Assembly (NCBI RefSeq): GCF_947493765.1
Contig: NZ_CANLSZ010000001.1
Span: forward strand, 434,001 to 498,000
Length of the DNA stretch: 64,000 bases
Source of the DNA: an uncultured Arthrobacter sp.
Lineage (GTDB): Bacteria > Actinomycetota > Actinomycetes > Actinomycetales > Micrococcaceae
Reading direction: 5' to 3'
The position numbers and the translations under genes were made by a program. The notes below the pieces were generated by a model that was not told where the DNA came from, did not search any database, and saw nothing but the letters and a program-made list of their open reading frames with translations. Positions 34,060 to 42,965 of this stretch are shown here, in pieces; within the stretch, counting starts at the first letter, position 1; the number at the start of each line of letters is the position of its first letter.

Positions 34060-35577
34060 GTGAAACGCACACCCATGGAACTTGCCGCCGTCGCCAGCGC
34101 CGCCGTACCCGGCCTGGCTCCGACGGGCGTGGCCGGCACTCCCGACGATGCTGTGGATTTCGACTCCGCGCAGCTCGTGGACGCGTCCGGGAAACAGTGG
34201 CGGGTCCGTGCGCCGAGGCACGCAGAGGCGAGCATGCGGCTCGAGACCGAGGTGCAGGCACTCCGGGCCTTCACCCCGGCGGTGAAGGCGGAACTGCCGT
34301 TCCTGATCCCCCATCTCGCGGGCAGTGTGCGCCAGGGGGAGCTGAGCACCTTCGTCTACTCCCACCTCGCCGGCAGCACCGCGACGCTGTCGGCGCTGGC
34401 CGGCGGGGACGGCGCCGTCGCGACGGAGATAGGGCGCGTGATCGCCGCCATCCACGACCTCCCGAAGGAGCTGGTCCAGCGAGCTGACCTGCCCAGCTAC
34501 GAGGCCGACGAGTACCGGCAGCGCAAGCTGAACGAGCTCGATCAGGCGGCGACCACCGGGCGGATCCCTTCGATCCTGTTGCGCCGCTGGGAGCACGCGC
34601 TCGAGGACGTGAGCCTCTGGCGGTTCGGTCCCACCGTGGTCCATGGTGATCTGCACGAGGACCACCTGCTCCTCTCGGGGGCACGGGTGTCCGCCGTGAT
34701 CGGCTGGACCGACCTCTGCGTCGCCGACCCGGCGCAGGACTTCGCCTGGCTCGCAGCGGCCGAGGACACGGACTTCGTCCACGCGGTCCACGAGGCCTAT
34801 GCCGCCGCCCGGGCCGGAGCCGTCGATCCACATCTCTCCCGGCGCGCGGCGCTCGCGGCCGAGTTCGCCCTCGCGCAGTGGCTGGTCCGGGGTGTCACCC
34901 TCGGGGACGACTCGATGATCCGCGAGGCCGAGGAGATGCTCGCAGCGCTCGAGGCCGACGTCGAGTTCCTCGAGCGGGAGCAGCACGAGGCCGCCGAGCG
35001 CGCCCGCCGCGCCGAAGAGGAGCGGATCGAGTGGGGCGATGCGGAGGGATCCGACGAGCACACCTCGTCCCCCCGGCCGGGTCCTGCCGCCCAGCACGGC
35101 GCGACGATCGTGGGGACGACGTCCTCGTCGCGGTGGTCGGGGGATGCCGAGGTATCCGGCGCGGAGGACGACGGCGGGGACACAGCTGATGGGGACACGG
35201 CTGATGAGTACAGCGAGGACACAGCTGGTGAGGACGGCGGCGCGGACGAGCCGCACGGGCTGTCGGCATCCGACGGGGACGCCGACGAGGACGGACCCGG
35301 ATCAGGACAGGCACCCGGACCCGGATCAGGACAGGCACCCGGACCCGGATCAGGACAGGCACCCGGACCCGGACACGACCGGAGGCTCCCCGGACCGGAC
35401 GACGGACCCCGGCCGGGCACGGCGTCCGGCTCGTCCCTGGCCTATGCGCGGCTGACCGCCGGACGGCGCGGCACCGTGGGGCAGGGCCGCACGGCCTCGG
35501 GGGACGGCGGGACGGGCCCGGGGTCACCCGACGAGCTGGAGACGACAGCCCTTCCCATCGTGTCCTCCGGCCGCTGA
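34060..35577 (+). CDS. APH-fold phosphotransferase with repetitive acidic tail
   Basis: 505 residues from GTG 34060. The aminoglycoside/macrolide phosphotransferase fold covers about 1-300. The catalytic loop is VVHGDLHEDHLLL, with Asp where Asn is usual, and the metal-binding segment VIGWTDLCVADPAQDFAWL is macrolide-phosphotransferase-like. A coiled segment (FLEREQHEAAERARRAEEE) leads into about 170 disordered residues rich in Asp, Glu and Gly with a 24-bp tandem repeat. A resistance role is not implied; the substrate is unknown. It occupies the interval between nudC and adnB, where I recall a cation-channel gene in mycobacteria. Confidence 0.82.
   Translation: MKRTPMELAAVASAAVPGLAPTGVAGTPDDAVDFDSAQLVDASGKQWRVRAPRHAEASMRLETEVQALRAFTPAVKAELPFLIPHLAGSVRQGELSTFVYSHLAGSTATLSALAGGDGAVATEIGRVIAAIHDLPKELVQRADLPSYEADEYRQRKLNELDQAATTGRIPSILLRRWEHALEDVSLWRFGPTVVHGDLHEDHLLLSGARVSAVIGWTDLCVADPAQDFAWLAAAEDTDFVHAVHEAYAAARAGAVDPHLSRRAALAAEFALAQWLVRGVTLGDDSMIREAEEMLAALEADVEFLEREQHEAAERARRAEEERIEWGDAEGSDEHTSSPRPGPAAQHGATIVGTTSSSRWSGDAEVSGAEDDGGDTADGDTADEYSEDTAGEDGGADEPHGLSASDGDADEDGPGSGQAPGPGSGQAPGPGSGQAPGPGHDRRLPGPDDGPRPGTASGSSLAYARLTAGRRGTVGQGRTASGDGGTGPGSPDELETTALPIVSSGR
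35293..35375 (+). repeat. 24-bp tandem repeat in the kinase tail
   Basis: Three identical 24-bp units (35293, 35317, 35341) plus a partial fourth, encoding GPGSGQAP. Perfect identity suggests recent expansion, and the unit preserves frame. Confidence 0.95.
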
Positions 35578-35592
35578 GGGCAGGCCACCGCA

Positions 35593-38500
35593 TCAGGCCC
35601 GGGAGTGGTCCGGGCCGCTCTCCTGCGCCGCGACGACGATAGCCTCGAGTTCCGCTGCGTCCCCGAGATCGTGCGGACGCACCACGAGGTTGTCGGCGAC
35701 GTAGAAGAACGCTGCCCGGACCTTCTCGAGCGGGACGTCCTTCAGCCTGGACCACGCCAGTCTGTAGACGGCCAGCTGGACCGCCTTCGCCGCACGCAGT
35801 CCGGGAGCCGGCGGGCGGCCGGTCTTCCAGTCGATGAGATCCCATCCGCCGTCGGCGTCGCGGAACACCGCGTCGATCCGCCCGCGGACCACCACCCCTC
35901 CGATCCGCGTCTCGATCGGTGCCTCCACGGCCTCCGGCTGGCGCAGTGCCCACTCGGACCGCTCGAAGATCGCGGCCATCTCCCCCAGCCCGAGCGACTC
36001 GTCCACGTATGCGTCCGCGCCCCCGGGATACTCCCCCAGGTCGAGCATGCCCGCCGACCCGTAGAACTCCTCGATCCAGGCATGGAACGCCGTTCCCTTA
36101 CGCGCCGCCGAGCCCGGTCTGCGAGGCAGCGGCCGGCGCAGGTTCCGCATGACGGCCTCCGGATCCTCGCGCAGTTCCACCAGGGTGGACGCCGAGATGT
36201 GCGCGGGCAACGCCAGCGGTAGCCGTTCGCCCTCCCGGCGCTGGCGGGCCAGTGCCAGCCGCACCTCGCGACCCCACCGCCCGTCGTCGCCGTCCTCCTC
36301 CGGAGCGGCCGCGGCGGTCTGCTCGAGGACGGCCTGCGCCGCCCGCTCCATGGCGGGGCGCCGTGGGCCCAGCGGATCGATGGGCCAGGTGGCCTGCTCG
36401 GGCCGGGCGTTCGCCGGGTTGGTGTCGCCGATGTCGGCGTCCGTGACCCAGTGCGGCATGGAGATGCCCGGGCTCCCTGCTTCGGCGAGGACCGTGAGCG
36501 ATTCGAGGAAGGAGGACGTCGCGGACGGCTTCGAGCGCCCGCCCGACCACGCGGACGAGGTGCAGACCAGCACCTGTTTCGCACGGGTGAAGGCGACATA
36601 GGCGAGGCGGCGTTCCTCCCGCTCCGTGTGGGCCCTCGCCTCCCCGGCGAACTCCGTCTCGCTGGCCAGCCATGCCTTCTGGTCCTGCTGTTCCCAGTCC
36701 CACTGCGGCAGCTGCGGCGCGTCACCACGCAGGGGCCAGGGGATGGCCGAGCTGCCGCTGCTCCAGCGCGAGTCCCTGTCGCCGGGGAAGGATCCCGCGT
36801 TGAGGCCCGGGACGAACACCACGTCCCATTCGAGGCCCTTCGAGGCATGCACCGTGAGCAGTTGCACGGCGTCCCGGCTCGCCTCCAGCTGCGTCACGGG
36901 CAGGCCGTCCTCCTCCTGGTCGGCGGCCTCCAGCCACGCGAGGAACGCCGGCAGGTCGACGCGGTCGGCGGTGGCGACGAAGCCGGCCACGGCCTCCGTG
37001 AAGGCGTCGAGGTTCCGGCGCGCCTCGTTGGTCCCCACGCCGGGTTTCGCGGCCACTTCGATGTCGAGCAGGATGGTGCGTTCGACCTCCCCGATCATGC
37101 TGCCCAGGTCGTCGCCCACGAAGCCGCGGAGCACCCGCAGTTCCTTCCGCAGGGACTCCAGGCGCTGCCGCGCGGTGTCGCTGAGGACCCGGCCGGACGA
37201 GGACACCCAGTCCGACGGCGGCAACTGGTCCACGGCCTCCACCAGACTGCCTGCTTCGGCCGTGTCCGGTGACACGATCGCGTCGCGGAGCTGGTCGTCG
37301 TCGATCTCCTCCTCCGCCGCCGTCCCGCGCCTGAACATCGCCTCCCGCCTTCGCGCGAGGTGCCGCGACCAGTCCCCGAGCGCCATCAGGTCGGCCGGTC
37401 CGATCCGCCATCGCGCTCCGGACAGGAGCCGGAGCATCGAATCCGATCTGTCGGGGTCGCCCAGGACCCGCAGGGTGGCGAGCAGGTCGACGATCCCGGG
37501 TGTACGCAGCAGGCCACCCAGCCCGACCACCTGCACCGGGATGCCGGCCCGCTCGAGCTCCCGGCGGATGGGGGCGAACTGCTTGCGCCCCCGGCACAGG
37601 ACGGCCATGGTGGGCGGCAGGGCCACACCGTTGTGCGAGTCGAAGGAACGACGACGCTGGCGCAGCACCTCCCGCGTGATCGCCTCGGCCTCGCTGAGGG
37701 TCGGACCGGGCGCGCCCGCACCATCGGTGGCTGTGCCGAGGACGGGGGCGTCGGTCAGGAACCGTCCCAGGCTTACCTCCCCGACCGGTGCCCCGGGACG
37801 CGCGTCCAGGCTCGGGACCTGCTGGGCAGGGGTGGTCCGCAGCCAGGGAGCCGGGGTGTTCAGCGGCGCGGCCACCGTGTTCGCGGCCTCGAGGATGGAG
37901 GTGGAGTTCCGCCACGCGACCGACAGGTGGGCCACCGGCGACGGAGCCCGCCGGTCGGTGTCGATCGTCGGGAACGCCGTGCGGAAGGTACCCAGCTGAC
38001 CGGCCGACGCTCCCCTGAACCCGTAGATCGACTGGTGGGGGTCACCGACGGCGGTGACCGAGCGGCCGTCCGCGAACAGGCGCGAGAACAGGACCATCTG
38101 CGCGTGCGACGTGTCCTGGAACTCGTCGAGCAGCACCACCCGGTACTTCTCGCGCTCCAGCAGCCCTGCTTCGGGGATGTCGCGGGCGATCCGCGCCGCG
38201 AGGGAGACGAGGTCGCCGAAGTCGAGCTGCCTGCGGGCGAGCTTCGCAGCGGCATAGGTCTCCACGAGCTCCGTGACGGTGATGCGCGTGCGGAGTCTGT
38301 CGAGCAGCTCCTGCACCTTCTGCGTGGGCGCCTTCGTGGTTCCGTCCACGTAGGCCCGCGCGGCGACGTACTCGAGGTGGCGCCGGAGCTCCGCGCGCAC
38401 GGTCGCCGGGCCGACGAGGTGCTCCGCGCACTCCCCGGCCATGTCGAGCACCGCCTTGACGAGCGTGCTCTTGGCTGCCGTGAAGTGCGCCCATTCGCCG

Positions 38501-39006
38501 TCGTACGCCTCGACGACGGAGTGGGCCAGCTGCCATGACTGCGCTGTCCCGAGCATCACGGAGTCGCGCTCGACGCCGATCCGCAGCCCGTAGTCCTGCA
38601 CGATCCCGTTCGCGAAGGAGTGGTAGGTGGAGATGGCCGGATCGAGGCGATCCACCACGTCCGCGCCGGGGGCGGCCGCGTCGTCGCTCCCGAGTGCTGC
38701 GTAGAGCTGCGTCAGCCGCAGGCGGACCCGCGAGGCGAGCTCCCCGGCGGCCTTGCGCGTGAAGGTGACGCCGAGGATCTGCTCGGGGCGCACGAGCCCG
38801 TTCGCGACGAGCCAGACCACCCTGTCCGCCATGGTCCGCGTCTTGCCCGACCCGGCGCCCGCGATGACGAGCAGTGGCTCCAGGGGCGCCTCGATGACCC
38901 GCGCCTGGTCCTCGGTGGGGTACTGGACCGGGGCTCCGGGGTCGGTGTGCAGCAGCTCCGCGAGCGCCCTCGCCGAGTAGGTCGGAGCCGGTGTCGCGCC
39001 GGCCAC
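35593..39006 (-). CDS. adnB: AdnB-like ATP-dependent helicase-nuclease subunit
   Basis: 1137 residues. The canonical UvrD motor has Walker A AGAGSGKT (about 49-56), motif II VVLLDEFQDTSHAQM and motif III GDPHQSIYGFRGAS. A RecB-type nuclease ends the protein: GTAFHAWIEEFYG, GRIDAVF, LIDWKTGRPP and VQLAVYRLAW supply the His, Asp, Asp-x-Lys and Gln/Tyr residues. With AdnA it would resect double-strand breaks. The GTG start shares one base with the AdnA TAG stop. I assign B because its motor is the more canonical of the pair. Confidence 0.88.
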   Translation of the reverse strand: MAGATPAPTYSARALAELLHTDPGAPVQYPTEDQARVIEAPLEPLLVIAGAGSGKTRTMADRVVWLVANGLVRPEQILGVTFTRKAAGELASRVRLRLTQLYAALGSDDAAAPGADVVDRLDPAISTYHSFANGIVQDYGLRIGVERDSVMLGTAQSWQLAHSVVEAYDGEWAHFTAAKSTLVKAVLDMAGECAEHLVGPATVRAELRRHLEYVAARAYVDGTTKAPTQKVQELLDRLRTRITVTELVETYAAAKLARRQLDFGDLVSLAARIARDIPEAGLLEREKYRVVLLDEFQDTSHAQMVLFSRLFADGRSVTAVGDPHQSIYGFRGASAGQLGTFRTAFPTIDTDRRAPSPVAHLSVAWRNSTSILEAANTVAAPLNTPAPWLRTTPAQQVPSLDARPGAPVGEVSLGRFLTDAPVLGTATDGAGAPGPTLSEAEAITREVLRQRRRSFDSHNGVALPPTMAVLCRGRKQFAPIRRELERAGIPVQVVGLGGLLRTPGIVDLLATLRVLGDPDRSDSMLRLLSGARWRIGPADLMALGDWSRHLARRREAMFRRGTAAEEEIDDDQLRDAIVSPDTAEAGSLVEAVDQLPPSDWVSSSGRVLSDTARQRLESLRKELRVLRGFVGDDLGSMIGEVERTILLDIEVAAKPGVGTNEARRNLDAFTEAVAGFVATADRVDLPAFLAWLEAADQEEDGLPVTQLEASRDAVQLLTVHASKGLEWDVVFVPGLNAGSFPGDRDSRWSSGSSAIPWPLRGDAPQLPQWDWEQQDQKAWLASETEFAGEARAHTEREERRLAYVAFTRAKQVLVCTSSAWSGGRSKPSATSSFLESLTVLAEAGSPGISMPHWVTDADIGDTNPANARPEQATWPIDPLGPRRPAMERAAQAVLEQTAAAAPEEDGDDGRWGREVRLALARQRREGERLPLALPAHISASTLVELREDPEAVMRNLRRPLPRRPGSAARKGTAFHAWIEEFYGSAGMLDLGEYPGGADAYVDESLGLGEMAAIFERSEWALRQPEAVEAPIETRIGGVVVRGRIDAVFRDADGGWDLIDWKTGRPPAPGLRAAKAVQLAVYRLAWSRLKDVPLEKVRAAFFYVADNLVVRPHDLGDAAELEAIVVAAQESGPDHSRA

Positions 39007-42000
39007 TACTGGGTCACCTGCCTGCCCTCTTCGCAGAGCGGACAGATCTCGGGCAGCCGGCAGCCGCTGCCGCCGAATCCGGACCGCCGCGGATCATGGA
39101 CGGTGTCGAAGGAGGCGGCCGCCATCAGGGCCGCCGCCTCCTCGATCATGGCCAGCGCCCAGGTGTCCTCGTCCCCCACGGCGCGCTGGTCCTGGACCGC
39201 GACGGTCTTAACCTTCGTGCCGAGGTGCACGAGCGAGGCGCCTCCGGGCGCTTCGCGCACCGGGACATCACCGGCCCCGCTGTCGTCGGGCTGAGCGGTG
39301 TCGGGCTGAGCGGCGTCGGGCTGAGCGGCGTCGGCCCGGGCAGCGTCCACCTGCGACGGGGCGGCAGCTCCGTACGCCACGGCCGTCTGATAGGCGGCGA
39401 GCTGCGGGTGCCGCTCGATCTCGGCGGCGGTCGGTGCGCTCCTGCCCGTCTTCAGGTCCACGACGACGGCGCGGCCCCCGGCGTCGCGCTCGAGGCGGTC
39501 GATCTGCCCACGGAGCCGGGCCGTCCGCTCCGCACCCTCCACGAGCACGGTGAGATCCACGGAGAAGTCCACCTCCGTGGCCTGCAGGGTGCGTCCCGAC
39601 TTCCTCATCAGCAGCACATAGGTGGCGAGCTTGCGGACCATGCCCTCGGCCCTCCGGAAGTCCGCCTGCCCCTCCCAGCTGTTGCCGATCCCCAGTCGGG
39701 GCCACCGGCGCTCGAGTTCCTGCGTGTACTCCTGGCCGGTGGCATCGGGGAGATCCTGGGCGATCTGGTGGACGAGGGTGCCGAGGGAGCGCGCGAAGTC
39801 GGTGGTCCGCTCTCCTCCGGCTGCGGAGACGAACCAGCTCAGGGGTGAGGTCAGCACGGACTCCACCTTCGAGGGCGAGACACTGATGGGCTGGTCCGCC
39901 GGGACCACGGGAGCAGCGCTGCTCAGCTCGGCGAGCCCCCACCACTGGGCCGGATGGGCGCCCGGCACGGGCGGCTCGGTCACGGCCATGCGCCCCAGGT
40001 GCCGCACGGCCTCCCCCGTCAGTACCGTGCCCGCCTGCGGATCCTGCGCCACCCGGCGCAGCTCCGCGACCAGGGCCCGCAGGGTGAGCGGCCGCAGCAC
40101 CTCCGTGCGGGGCCTCGCCTCGACACCCGGCGGAAGCGGATCGAGCACGTCGAGGAACGGCGATGCCTGCTCGTCCTGGGACGAGACGGCGCAGCACACC
40201 AGTTCCTCGCCGGCGCGGGACACCGCGAGCGAGAAGGTGCGCAGCTCGTCGAAGCGGATGTCCTGCAGCAGGGCGACCGGGTCGCGGGTACTGCGGAAGG
40301 ACTCGCCGTGATCGAGCAGGGCCCGCAGCTCCCCGGACCCGAGGAGCTCGCCGCGGAGCCGGAGATTCGGCCAGACGCCGTCCTGCACACCGGCGACGAC
40401 GACCATGGGCCAGTGCCGCCCGGCCGCGCTGGCCGGGGTGAGGACGGAGATGGAGGCCTGACGGCTGGTCCGCTGGGCCAGCGTGTCCATCGGGATGTCC
40501 TGGTTGAGGATGTACTCGAGGAAGAGCTCGGGATCGGCGCCGGGCACCTGCTCCACGAAGCGCTCCGCCGTGGTGAACAGGGCCATCATGGCGTCCAGGT
40601 CGCGGTCGGCGCGGGCGGAGAACGGTCCTTCGGACAGGGCCGCGGCGGACCACTGCTGGGCGAGACCCGATGCCGACCAGAGGGCCCAGAGGACCGTCTC
40701 CGCATCGGCGGCGATCTCGTCCGCCGCTGCCCGGCCCGCCTCGAGCATCCGGTACAGCCGCCGGACGGGCGCTCCCTCGGAGGAGAGTTCGGCGATCTCC
40801 TCCGGGGAGGAGAACAGGGTGGCGAGCAACTCGTCACTCGTCCGGCCTCCGCCGCGCTGGAGTTCGATGCGCCGCAGGTGCTGCCGCAGCCGGCGGAGCT
40901 CCAGACTGCCTGCTCCGCCGATCCTGGAGGTGAGCAGGGAGATGCAGAGCTCGGTGTCGAGCTGCGCGCTCCCCACGGCCACGGCGTAGAGATCGAGCAG
41001 GGGACGTACGGCCGGCTCCTCGCGGATTGCCGTCTCGGCGGCCGGGACGTTCACGGCGATCCCCTGCGCGGTCAGGTAGCGCTGGACGGCCGCCACCTGG
41101 GTACCGTTCCGCACGATCACCGCGATGTCGTCGAAGCTGCGCCCACCGAACAGGTGGGCCTCGAGCACCTGCTGGGCGATGAAGCGCTGCTCGTGGAACA
41201 CGCTGTCGAGCACGTGCACGGAGACCGCCCCGCCTCGCCCCGGAGCAGTCTCCCCGGCACCGTCCGGGCGTCCCTCCGCCTGCGACCCTCCGCGTGCGGC
41301 CGGGAGCGAGCGGTAGGCCGTGCTGACACCGGTCGTGGCGATACGGGCCGCCACGTTGGTCCAGGCGTCCGCCAGCGGGCCGCCCAGGGTCAGCGATCCG
41401 GGAAGCGTCAACGTCGTCAGTCTGCTCCGGCGCCCGAAGAGGTCGGACAGACGTCCCGCCAGATCGGGGCGCGCACCCCGGAAGCCCTGGGCCACCGTGT
41501 CGGGGCAGGCGGTGATGACGACGTCGTTACCCGCACCGATCAGGCCCAGCAGCGCGTGGATGCCGGGGTTGGCCTCCTGGTAGTCGTCCACCAGGACCAG
41601 CTGCAGGCGGGCTCGTTCCCGGTCGAGGAACTCCCGGTCCGTCTCGAGGATCTCGCGGGCCGCCGTGAGGATCCCCGCCGGGTCGAAGGCCTCGGGCATG
41701 CGCAGATCGAGGACATCGCGGTACTCGCGGTAGAGCTGGGCGGCGGCGATCCAGTCCGGCCGGTCGAACCGCTCCCCCCAGGTGGCGAGCTCCTCGGCGG
41801 ATACCGCGTACTCGCTCACGCGGTCGAACAGATCACGGATCTCCTGCCGGAAACCCCGTGTGGGCAGCGCCAGGGCCAGGCTCGCCGGCCAGGAGGGACC
41901 GGGAGCGCCGTCCTGCCCGTGACCTGCGAGGAGCTCCTTGATGATCAGGTCCTGTTCCGCTCCCGAGAGGAGGCGCGGGGTGCGCCCGATCCAGGGCATC

Positions 42001-42368
42001 CGGCCCTCGGCGCGGGCCCGCCGGATGAGGTCGAAGGCGTAGGCGGACCAGGTCCGGGCCGGTGCCGTGCTGATGCTGCGGTCGAGCTTCGCCGTGAGGT
42101 CGTCGCGGACCCGGGTCGCGGCGGCGCGTGTCGGCGCGAGCACCAGGAGACCCTCGGGGTCGAGCGTCCCGGCCCCGATCCGGCGGACGGCCAGCTCGGT
42201 GAGCAGGGAGGACTTGCCGCTGCCCGGGGCACCGAGGACCAGCACCTGCCCGGACAGGTGCCGCAGCGATTCCAGTGTCGCCTCGTAGCCGCTCGTGAGC
42301 TGTTCGGCCGAGCCGTCCCCGCCGGCGCCGGAGGGACGGGCGGGAGCGGCGTCGACGGTGCTGGTCAT
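39006..42368 (-). CDS. adnA: AdnA-like ATP-dependent helicase-nuclease subunit
   Basis: 1120 residues from ATG 42368; a GTG 18 bases upstream is possible. Walker A is LGAPGSGKSS (about 45-54), but motif II is VDDYQEANPG and not DEFQD, a divergent motor. The C-terminal nuclease has LGTLVHQIAQDL, GQIDRLE, VVDLKTGRSA and QLAAYQTAV. Cysteines in GCRLPEICPLCEEG look like part of an Fe-S site, with no fourth Cys evident upstream. A 15-bp repeat encodes AAQPD copies. First gene of the pair and tightly coupled to adnB. Confidence 0.85.
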   Translation of the reverse strand: MTSTVDAAPARPSGAGGDGSAEQLTSGYEATLESLRHLSGQVLVLGAPGSGKSSLLTELAVRRIGAGTLDPEGLLVLAPTRAAATRVRDDLTAKLDRSISTAPARTWSAYAFDLIRRARAEGRMPWIGRTPRLLSGAEQDLIIKELLAGHGQDGAPGPSWPASLALALPTRGFRQEIRDLFDRVSEYAVSAEELATWGERFDRPDWIAAAQLYREYRDVLDLRMPEAFDPAGILTAAREILETDREFLDRERARLQLVLVDDYQEANPGIHALLGLIGAGNDVVITACPDTVAQGFRGARPDLAGRLSDLFGRRSRLTTLTLPGSLTLGGPLADAWTNVAARIATTGVSTAYRSLPAARGGSQAEGRPDGAGETAPGRGGAVSVHVLDSVFHEQRFIAQQVLEAHLFGGRSFDDIAVIVRNGTQVAAVQRYLTAQGIAVNVPAAETAIREEPAVRPLLDLYAVAVGSAQLDTELCISLLTSRIGGAGSLELRRLRQHLRRIELQRGGGRTSDELLATLFSSPEEIAELSSEGAPVRRLYRMLEAGRAAADEIAADAETVLWALWSASGLAQQWSAAALSEGPFSARADRDLDAMMALFTTAERFVEQVPGADPELFLEYILNQDIPMDTLAQRTSRQASISVLTPASAAGRHWPMVVVAGVQDGVWPNLRLRGELLGSGELRALLDHGESFRSTRDPVALLQDIRFDELRTFSLAVSRAGEELVCCAVSSQDEQASPFLDVLDPLPPGVEARPRTEVLRPLTLRALVAELRRVAQDPQAGTVLTGEAVRHLGRMAVTEPPVPGAHPAQWWGLAELSSAAPVVPADQPISVSPSKVESVLTSPLSWFVSAAGGERTTDFARSLGTLVHQIAQDLPDATGQEYTQELERRWPRLGIGNSWEGQADFRRAEGMVRKLATYVLLMRKSGRTLQATEVDFSVDLTVLVEGAERTARLRGQIDRLERDAGGRAVVVDLKTGRSAPTAAEIERHPQLAAYQTAVAYGAAAPSQVDAARADAAQPDAAQPDTAQPDDSGAGDVPVREAPGGASLVHLGTKVKTVAVQDQRAVGDEDTWALAMIEEAAALMAAASFDTVHDPRRSGFGGSGCRLPEICPLCEEGRQVTQ
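39285..39329 (-). repeat. 15-bp tandem repeat within adnA
   Basis: Three near-identical 15-bp units (39285, 39300, 39315), encoding AAQPD-type repeats in a linker between nuclease motifs. Frame-preserving. Confidence 0.9.
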
Positions 42369-42404
42369 GATCCAACCCCACCACACTCCACGGACAATCA
42401 GCGC

Positions 42405-42884
42405 TCATCCCACGGACGTACCGGGGTCCGTGTCCCTGCCGTCCCCCACGGCGTGGAGGACGGCGCCGAGGTTCTCGATCGCGGTCTGCTCCTGGGCGGT
42501 GGGCCACCACCGGGCGAGCACGAGGTCAACACGGTAGTCGGCGTCGTCCATCGCCTCGGCGGGTACCCGCAGGGGTGTGCCCTCGGCGTCGTAGTGTGGC
42601 CTGGCCCGACCTGCCAACCCGCCGGCCGGGAATCCGCCGGAGCGCAGCACGCGCCACCACGGGACCTCCCGCGTACTGCGCGAGAGGGCGCGCCCGACCT
42701 GGCGCGGACCGCCGCAGCCCAGCAGCTCGGCGACATCGCCGTAGGTCAGGACACGCCCGGCAGGGATCAGCTCGGTGACGGCGAGGACGGCCCCCGCGTA
42801 GGCACCGGGGTCCACGGCCGGCGCGGCTCCCGCGGCCCCGCGGCCCACCGCTGTCGTTCCGCGGGCGGCCTCCGGTGCTTCCAT
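42405..42884 (-). CDS. Alkyltransferase-like protein (MGMT fold, no catalytic Cys)
   Basis: 159 residues. The MGMT helix-turn-helix domain is present (IPAGRVLTYGDVAELLGCGG and PRQVGRALSR), but the PCHR active site is replaced by VPWWRVLRSGG. That makes it an alkyltransferase-like (ATL) protein, which binds O6-alkylguanine without removing the alkyl group and flags it for repair. ATG 42884 is preceded by TAGTCT at seven bases (leaderless), so the long upstream track extension is rejected. Rv3204 is the remembered mycobacterial equivalent, also beside adnAB. Confidence 0.9.
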   Translation of the reverse strand: MEAPEAARGTTAVGRGAAGAAPAVDPGAYAGAVLAVTELIPAGRVLTYGDVAELLGCGGPRQVGRALSRSTREVPWWRVLRSGGFPAGGLAGRARPHYDAEGTPLRVPAEAMDDADYRVDLVLARWWPTAQEQTAIENLGAVLHAVGDGRDTDPGTSVG

Positions 42885-42891
42885 GTGCTCA

Positions 42892-42897
42892 AGACTA
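42892..42897 (-). promoter_or_regulatory. -10 box of the ATL gene (leaderless)
   Basis: TAGTCT on the minus strand, seven bases before the ATG. Confidence 0.55.
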
Positions 42898-42953
42898 GGC
42901 GGCGGTGCCGGTTTCCGCGGGGCGGCGAACCCCGATTGGTCGGACCCCACCGG

Positions 42954-42959
42954 TAGCGT
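42954..42959 (+). promoter_or_regulatory. -10 box of the exonuclease gene (leaderless)
   Basis: TAGCGT six bases before ATG 42966, back to back with the ATL promoter in an 81-bp divergent region. Confidence 0.5.
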
Positions 42960-42965
42960 GAGGCC

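Noticed and set aside
34060-35577. Antibiotic-resistance phosphotransferase
   Set aside because: The fold and the HGD and DF motifs fit, but the chromosomal position in a conserved repair cluster and the altered catalytic loop (Asp for Asn) argue for a housekeeping substrate. Resistance cannot be claimed from sequence.
39954-42956. 1000-residue plus-strand ORF antisense to adnA
   Set aside because: It is antisense to a gene with helicase and nuclease motifs and has no recognisable domain.
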